Source of the DNA: an uncultured Acholeplasmataceae bacterium
GTDB lineage: Bacteria > Bacillota_I > Bacilli_A > Acholeplasmatales > Acholeplasmataceae
Direction: 5' to 3'
NCBI GenBank assembly: GCA_946577115.1
Contig: CAMOAP010000007.1
Coordinates: forward strand, 1-7,087
DNA: 7,087 bases
Shown here in pieces: positions 1 through 5,200 of the stretch (positions are counted from its first letter, which is position 1; every line of letters starts with the position of its first letter). A model generated the notes under the pieces. That model saw only the letters and a program-made list of their open reading frames with translations. It was not told where the DNA came from and searched no databases. Position numbers and translations under genes: made by a program.

Positions 1-1
1 T

Positions 2-1786
2 TTGAAAAATATTTTTCAAAAGAAAAACAATATAAAAATATTCAAAATTATTACATTGTCAACTATTTCTATGTTTTTAATATGGTTACATTTTTCAGTA
101 TTTGGATGGCATTTTTTAACCAAAACAAAAAACCAAAATCATCCAAAATATTCAAAAACTTTAAAAGTCGCAATGACCAATAATTCTATTCCCAATGCTT
201 TTAAAGCTACAAATCAAAAAAAAGCTATAAAAGATATTAATGGCGAATATATAGCAGGATTTGATATAGATTTAATCAATGATATAGCTGAAAGATTAGA
301 GTATAATTTAGAAATTCATGTCTTTGATTTTGCAGGAGTTCTAACTGCCTTAAAACAAGGAGATGTGGATTTGGCAATTACAACTTTAAGTATTACAAAC
401 GAAAGAAAAGAAAAATTCATCATTTCTAAAGCCTACACACAAACTGCAACAAGCATGGTAGTAAGAAGAAAAGATGACAGATTCAAAAAGATAGTTGAAA
501 ATAAAAAAATAGAATATGACGACTTTTGCAAAGTTTTAAAAGAAAAAGGCACGCCTCAAAAACCAATTAAATTTGTAACAGTTACGAACGCTGCTGCAAT
601 CAAAATGATTGAAAACGAAATAATAAATAAAGATGATATCAAATCACATATTAAAAAAAACAAAGAATTAACTAGCCCTCCCGAATGTTTTCAAGATGTT
701 TTACAAGGAAAATCAGATATTTTTGTAATAGATAGTTATTTGGCTAGATGTGCTTTTCAAAAAGAAGATGACTTAGTATATTTTGATATGAACTCAGATG
801 ATCCAAAATATTCTATTTGTCCTCAAGGTTTAGGGATATTTTTTCCTAAAGGAGAAAAAGAAACCCAAAGCCTAGAATTAAAAGCAAAAATAGATAAAAT
901 TTTATACGATTTAAAATTAGTTGCACAAGATGAAAACAAAAATTTAAAAGACATCAAAGACTTAAAGGAAGAATGTAAAAAATTACCAAAAGGAAAAAAA
1001 AAATACAACAAAATATACAACCAAATAAAAACAATAGAAAGTGAATCAGAAACAAGATTAAAAACAGTTTTTAACAACCACAAATACATACTTTCTAAAA
1101 GTACTACTTGGCATCAAATCAAAGAAACTTTTACATCTTATCTAGAAGGACTAAAAACTACTTTAATTTTAGCCATTGATAGTCTTATTATTGGCTTTTT
1201 ATTAGGAACTTTATATACTTTAATTAAAAACTCTCAATCCCATAATAAAATAATATCTAACATCAATAAAGGAATAACTTATTTTTTAGATACTTTATTT
1301 TTTATTTTAAAAGGAATTCCTGTAGCTGCCCAAGCAATGCTTGTTTTTTACGGTATTGGTTATCTTTGCAAAGATCTTTTTGAAATTAAACGTTTGTATG
1401 CAGGGCTTTTTGTTTTAGTAATGAATTCTTTATCCAATATTACTATAATTTTAATGCAAAATATTAAATGCTTAGATAAAGGACAAATTGAAGCCGCTCA
1501 TTCTTTGGGGATGACACACAAGCAAGTTTTTCTCTCTATTATTTTCCCCCAAGTTTTAAAAAAGTCATTACCTTTTATTGTCCAACAATTCATCACAAAC
1601 ATTAAAGATAGTTCTTTTTTGGCCATTATAGGAATTACCGAACTTTCTTGGCAAGCACAAAGCAATATAGGAGCTACCTTTAATCCAATCTGGCCTTTTG
1701 TGATGATCTCTTGTTTTTATTTAAGTATCATTAGTATTGCTAATTCATTAAACAAAATATTTACTAAAAATATAATTCATAAATAA
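2..1786 (+). CDS. Polar amino acid ABC transporter, fused solute-binding protein and permease (ArtI/ArtM-like), 5' end at window edge
   Basis: This protein should capture an amino acid outside the membrane and pass it through its own channel domain, powered by a separate ATPase not encoded here. From the TTG at 2 it has 594 residues. Residues 14-39 form one hydrophobic segment with no lipobox cysteine, so it is probably an uncleaved anchor. The solute-binding domain (SBP_bac_3 type) starts near residue 54 and shows GFDIDL (86-91) and LSITNER (129-135); S130 and R135 match the ligand-binding Ser and Arg of HisJ, and D244 is a candidate amino-group ligand. A lysine/glutamate-rich stretch (about 303-371) leads to a HisM/GlnP-type permease with membrane segments near 387-408, 425-455, 465-487, 522-545 and 562-583. 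The ATPase-docking EAA loop is clear: EAA at 497-499, G503, P516. Only one base precedes the TTG, so the true start could lie upstream, although the anchor position suggests little is missing. The exact amino acid cannot be read from sequence. Confidence 0.9.
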   Translation: MKNIFQKKNNIKIFKIITLSTISMFLIWLHFSVFGWHFLTKTKNQNHPKYSKTLKVAMTNNSIPNAFKATNQKKAIKDINGEYIAGFDIDLINDIAERLEYNLEIHVFDFAGVLTALKQGDVDLAITTLSITNERKEKFIISKAYTQTATSMVVRRKDDRFKKIVENKKIEYDDFCKVLKEKGTPQKPIKFVTVTNAAAIKMIENEIINKDDIKSHIKKNKELTSPPECFQDVLQGKSDIFVIDSYLARCAFQKEDDLVYFDMNSDDPKYSICPQGLGIFFPKGEKETQSLELKAKIDKILYDLKLVAQDENKNLKDIKDLKEECKKLPKGKKKYNKIYNQIKTIESESETRLKTVFNNHKYILSKSTTWHQIKETFTSYLEGLKTTLILAIDSLIIGFLLGTLYTLIKNSQSHNKIISNINKGITYFLDTLFFILKGIPVAAQAMLVFYGIGYLCKDLFEIKRLYAGLFVLVMNSLSNITIILMQNIKCLDKGQIEAAHSLGMTHKQVFLSIIFPQVLKKSLPFIVQQFITNIKDSSFLAIIGITELSWQAQSNIGATFNPIWPFVMISCFYLSIISIANSLNKIFTKNIIHK

Positions 1787-1819
1787 ATGATTTTCTAGGT
1801 TTTAACAACTAAACCTGAT

Positions 1820-1850
1820 AAAAGACCATTAGCTAATGTGGTCTTTTTTT
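1820..1850 (+). terminator. Rho-independent terminator after the amino acid transporter gene
   Basis: A 9-bp perfect stem pairs 1820-1828 (AAAAGACCA) with 1839-1847, closing a 10-base loop, and runs into seven T at 1844-1850. It starts 34 bases after the TAA of the transporter gene, so it most likely ends that transcript. The A-rich left foot would also let it work weakly on the other strand. A separate small hairpin (AGGTTT at 1797-1802 with AAACCT at 1811-1816) sits three bases upstream and may assist folding. Confidence 0.85.
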
Positions 1851-1898
1851 GGTGGCGCGTGCGTGTAAATATTATTTTAAAAATTTTAACACCAAAAA
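1851..1898 (+). other. Spacer segment with GC-rich islet and an inverted repeat
   Basis: Bases 1851-1865 (GGTGGCGCGTGCGTG) are strikingly G+C-rich in an otherwise A+T-dominated spacer. A 9-base inverted repeat pairs TTTTTGGTG (1846-1854) with CACCAAAAA (1890-1898) around a 35-base interior; its left arm overlaps the U-tract of the preceding terminator. No open reading frame or recognisable RNA is seen here. It may be a remnant of a decayed gene or chance. The rest of the spacer up to the tRNA promoter shows nothing distinctive. Confidence 0.25.
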
Positions 1899-1988
1899 GC
1901 TTAAAAATGCAACTACCAAAATATCAATTTAGCAACCATCATCAAAAAAATAAGTTTTGAGGAAAAAAAACAAAAATTAAAATAAAAC

Positions 1989-1997
1989 TGATATAAT
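1989..1997 (+). promoter_or_regulatory. Extended -10 promoter of the tRNA-Leu gene
   Basis: TG at 1989-1990, one base, then TATAAT at 1992-1997 makes a perfect extended -10 element for a vegetative sigma factor. No good -35 hexamer lies 16-18 bases upstream (1969-1974 reads AACAAA), which fits an extended -10 promoter. The predicted start is around 2003-2005, giving a leader of about 30 bases before the mature tRNA. The hexamer alone would be weak evidence in DNA this rich in A+T; the TG and the position before the tRNA raise it. Confidence 0.6.
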
Positions 1998-2005
1998 ATA
2001 TAAGT

Positions 2006-2021
2006 ATGATATTTTTATCAT
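2006..2021 (+). other. Small hairpin in the tRNA-Leu precursor leader
   Basis: ATGATA (2006-2011) pairs with TATCAT (2016-2021) around a TTTT loop, 13 bases before the mature tRNA end. If transcription starts near 2003-2005, this would form at the very 5' end of the precursor, upstream of the RNase P cleavage point. It is AT-rich with only two G-C pairs, so it may be of no consequence. Confidence 0.3.
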
Positions 2022-2034
2022 TGAAAAATAAAAA

Positions 2035-2119
2035 GCTGATGTGGCGGAATGGTAGACGCACTTGACTCAAAATCAAGCGAGCAATACTCATGTCGGTTCG
2101 AGTCCGACCATCAGTACCA
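2035..2119 (+). tRNA. tRNA-Leu, anticodon CAA (reads UUG)
   Basis: The cloverleaf folds completely as a class II tRNA. The acceptor stem GCTGATG (2035-2041) pairs with CATCAGT (2109-2115), the first pair being G-U. The D stem is GCG (2044-2046) with CGC (2057-2059). The anticodon stem CTTGA (2061-2065) with TCAAG (2073-2077) holds loop CTCAAAA, placing anticodon CAA at 2068-2070. The long variable arm (GAG 2079-2081 with CTC 2087-2089) is the leucine hallmark. The T stem GTCGG (2092-2096) with CCGAC (2104-2108) encloses TTCGAGT. The discriminator is A2116, as expected for leucine, and CCA is encoded at 2117-2119. The gene appears to be single and transcribed from its own extended -10 promoter. 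Confidence 0.97.
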
Positions 2120-2135
2120 TTAATTTATTTTTATT

Positions 2136-2141
2136 TATAAT
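2136..2141 (+). promoter_or_regulatory. Possible -10 element for a leader transcript into polC
   Basis: A perfect TATAAT hexamer lies 16 bases after the tRNA. It has no TG extension and no plausible -35 at the right spacing, which would fall inside the tRNA 3' end. If active, transcription would begin near 2148 and place the whole 28-bp hairpin in the 5' untranslated leader of polC. I found no better promoter between the tRNA and polC, so polC may be expressed from here or by readthrough. Chance occurrence is quite possible. Confidence 0.25.
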
Positions 2142-2153
2142 TGCATCTATGCA

Positions 2154-2214
2154 AAAAAATAAAACAAATAAAAAATTACATGAATTTCATGTTTTTTTAT
2201 TTGTTTTATTTTTT
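2154..2214 (+). terminator. Long AT-rich hairpin between tRNA-Leu and polC, probable terminator
   Basis: The outer arms 2154-2175 and 2193-2214 pair perfectly over 22 bp. After a two-base TT bulge on the left (2176-2177), an inner stem ACATGA (2178-2183) pairs with TCATGT (2187-2192) around the loop ATT. This makes 28 pairs, of which only three are G-C. The inner stem followed by the T-run at 2192-2198 already resembles a minimal rho-independent terminator for the tRNA transcript. The structure is nearly symmetric, so it would also present a hairpin and U-run on the opposite strand. An alternative role is a leader structure controlling polC. No coding capacity is credible here. Confidence 0.6.
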
Positions 2215-2241
2215 AAAAAACGATTTTAAAAAAACGATTTT
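2215..2241 (+). repeat. Two-copy tandem repeat A(6-7)CGATTTT upstream of polC
   Basis: AAAAAACGATTTT (2215-2227) is followed directly by AAAAAAACGATTTT (2228-2241), differing by one A. The copies lie between the hairpin and the polC ribosome-binding site. They could be a polymerase-slippage duplication or a paired protein-binding site; nothing else supports a function. Confidence 0.55.
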
Positions 2242-2272
2242 GATTTCTTACCTCTTTTACAAATCAACTGTT

Positions 2273-2278
2273 AGGTGG
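2273..2278 (+). promoter_or_regulatory. Shine-Dalgarno site that fixes the polC start
   Basis: AGGTGG matches the AGGAGG consensus at five of six bases and ends 8 bases before the GTG at 2287, an ideal distance. It overlaps the other possible GTG at 2275, which itself has no good upstream site, and an in-frame TAG at 2272-2274 closes the frame immediately before. This favours GTG 2287 as the start of polC. Confidence 0.65.
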
Positions 2279-2286
2279 TATTTATT

Positions 2287-5200
2287 GTGTCTACTCATTC
2301 ATTTAAAAATTTTATCGAAAAAAAAGGTTTTTGCAAAAAATATTTTCAAAATCCTCAAGTAAAAAAAATATCAGTTTCCCAAAAAAGCCTAAAATGGGTT
2401 CTACAAATCACATTTAAACATTTGCCTTTGGTTTGTGATTTAGAATTTTTTTTAGAACAATTACTCCAAGAATTAACTATTTTATGGAAAAAACAAGATC
2501 AAAACAAAACTAATTTACCCCAAATTGAATACCACATAAATTTTGAAAATTGGGATTATCTAGAATCTTTAGCAGAAAGTTATTTTAATTATATTATAAC
2601 CCAAGCCAGTTTAAAAAAAAAATATCATGATTTAGATTATTTTATAATTCAAAATCACCAAGTGAATTTTAAAAATGGCAAATTTATCATTTTTGTAAAT
2701 CCTAATGCATTTAAATGTTTAAACAAAAAAATGTTACTTCTTCAAGAGTTTTTTTCTAAATTTTATGGTTTTAAAAATGAATTTATCTTATCAACAGATA
2801 GAAAAATTGATATAAATAGAAAAAAAAACACAAATATTAAAATCGAAGAGTCGCAACAAAATCCAAATCATCAAACCAACTCTAACGAACAAAATCAAGA
2901 AAAAAATCTAAATAACGAAGAAAAACAAACTTCTCAAACAGAACAAAAAAAACAAGTAAAAACAACACCCCCAACAACAAAATATAATTATAATAAAGGA
3001 GATTATAATAGCAATTCTAAAATAACAACTAAAAAAACAAAAATAAAAGACCTTCCTAAAAATAAAAAAGAGCTTGAAGAATTCAACTTACAAAACCCCA
3101 ATACTTATGTAATTGTTGAAGGTTTTTTGGCTCATCCTATTAAAGAAGTTAATTTTCAGTATTCTTATTTAAAATTTGTTATAGAAGAACATGGCAATGA
3201 TTTTTCTATCGAAAATAAAGATGCTATTTTAATTCAAAAAAAAGTTTCCAAAGATGAAAAAGAACAATTTTTAAAAGCTAATTATAAAACTGGACAATTA
3301 TTTAGAATCACAGCTATAATTAATTATAGTGCTTGGGAAGATATTTATTTAATGATGGCACAATACGAAACCTTAGAATCAGATTCAATTTCGCCTTCAT
3401 TAATCCGCAAAGATTTGGGTTTTCAAGGGAAAAAAAGAATTGAATTTCACACTCACACTAAAATGTCTAATTTAGACGCCATTAGCAGTGCTAAAGAATA
3501 TTTACAAATAGCAGAATCATGGGGACACGAAGCGATCGCTTTTACGGATCATGACGGCATTTATGCTTATCCTGAAATTAATCAACATTCCAAAAATAAA
3601 AAAATCAAACCTATTTATGGAGTGGAAGTGGATTTTATTGAAGAAAAATCTATTTATATCACCAACCAAAAAGAAGATAATTTAGAAAAAGATTTTGTTT
3701 TAAAAGAAGCTACTTATGTAGTTTTTGATTTGGAAACTACCGGATTATCTAATGTTCGTGACAAAATTATTGAAATCGCTGGAGTAAAAATTAAAAACGG
3801 AAATAAAATAGACGAGTTCCAAAAATTTATTGACCCACAACAAAAACTAACCAAAACTATCACCAATATTACCAATATTACGGATGAAATGCTTCAAGGA
3901 AAACAAACAATTAACCAAGTTTTGCCACAATTTTTATCTTTTGCCAAAGACTGTGTTTTAGTGGCTCACAACGCTTCTTTTGATGTTAATTTTTTAAAAG
4001 AAAAAGCAAAAGAATTAAAAATATCTTTAGAACCGAAACCTATTATTGATACAATGGCATTGTCTCAAAGTTATTTTAGCAATTTTTTAAAATATTTTTC
4101 TTTAAAAAGATTAGCAAATTTTTTCAAAGTTAAATTAGAAGACCATCACCGTGCACTTGCGGATGCCACTGCCACAGCAGAAATTTTTATCAAAATGATT
4201 GATCAATTAGCAGATCCAATCAAAGATCCCAAAGATAAACAAGTAATTAATTTTTTTGACTTAAAAGAAAAAATCGATCCCAAATACGAAAGACCTTATC
4301 ACATCAATATTTTAGTGTCTAACCAAACCGGTTATCGCAATCTTTTTGAACTTTTAAGCAACGCTTTAACTAAAGATTTTAACAAAAGCCCTCGTGTTTT
4401 AAAATCTAATTTAGCCAAATTAAGACAAGGTCTTTTAGTAGGAAGTGGTTGCATGAATAGCAATATTTTTGAAATAGCTCTCAATCAAAATATTTTCCAA
4501 TTACAAAAAGCTATTGCTTTTTACGATTACATCGAAGTACAACCTCCCCAAGCTTATAAACATTTAATTCATGATTTAGGCAAAAAAGGGCTTCAAATAA
4601 TTGAAACTACTCTCAAAACAATAATAACAGAAGCACAAAAACAAGCAAAAATAATAATTGCCACCGGAGACGTTCATTATATCCATCCTTGGGAAAAAGA
4701 TTATCGCGAAATTTATATTAGTGCCAAAATGGTAGGAGGCGGCTTACACAAATTATCTAAATACGAAAATAAAAACTTGCCAGAAAACCACCTTTTAACT
4801 ACCCAAGAAATGATAGATGCATTTACATTTTTAAAGGATGAAAACTTGATTTATCAAATTGTAATTACAAATACTCATTTGCTGAATTCCCAAATTGAAA
4901 AAATCAAAGCTTTTTCTTCGGAACTATTTTCTTTCAAAGATGATGCTTTCAAAAAAAACTTACAAATACCAAGCATTAAAGAAGAAATTAAGCGTTTAGT
5001 TGATGCAAAAGTTAAACAAATGTACGGATCAACTCCCCACCCTTTAATTAAAGAAAGATTGGATAAAGAGTTAAAAAGCATTATCGGAAAGACAAAAAAC
5101 GCAATATCTAATCAAAATATTGCTCCTGTTTATTATTTATCACATTTATTAGTTAAAAATTCTTTGGAAAAAGGTTATTTAGTAGGATCACGCGGTTCAA

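Noticed and set aside
823..1089. Reverse-strand open frame of 88 codons inside the transporter gene
   Set aside because: It is antisense to the lysine-rich linker; its Phe/Leu/Ser-rich product simply mirrors AAA/AAG-rich coding sequence.
2141..2154. TTGCAT-CT-ATGCAA inverted repeat after the tRNA as a separate terminator
   Set aside because: The loop is too small for the full six pairs and the downstream run is A rather than T on the + strand, so it is not a tRNA terminator.
2275..2286. GTG at 2275 as the polC start
   Set aside because: It lies directly after an in-frame TAG and overlaps the AGGTGG site, which is better placed for GTG 2287. It remains a possible alternative adding four residues.
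2141..2362. A 73-codon forward open frame beginning with TTG between the tRNA and polC
   Set aside because: It reads straight through the long hairpin and overlaps the polC start; its product is a low-complexity Lys/Phe/Leu string with no ribosome-binding site.
3856..3890. Short ACCAATATT tandem repeat inside polC
   Set aside because: It encodes the ITNITNITDE stretch that matches the normal exonuclease region of PolC; a coding coincidence or small duplication without wider meaning.
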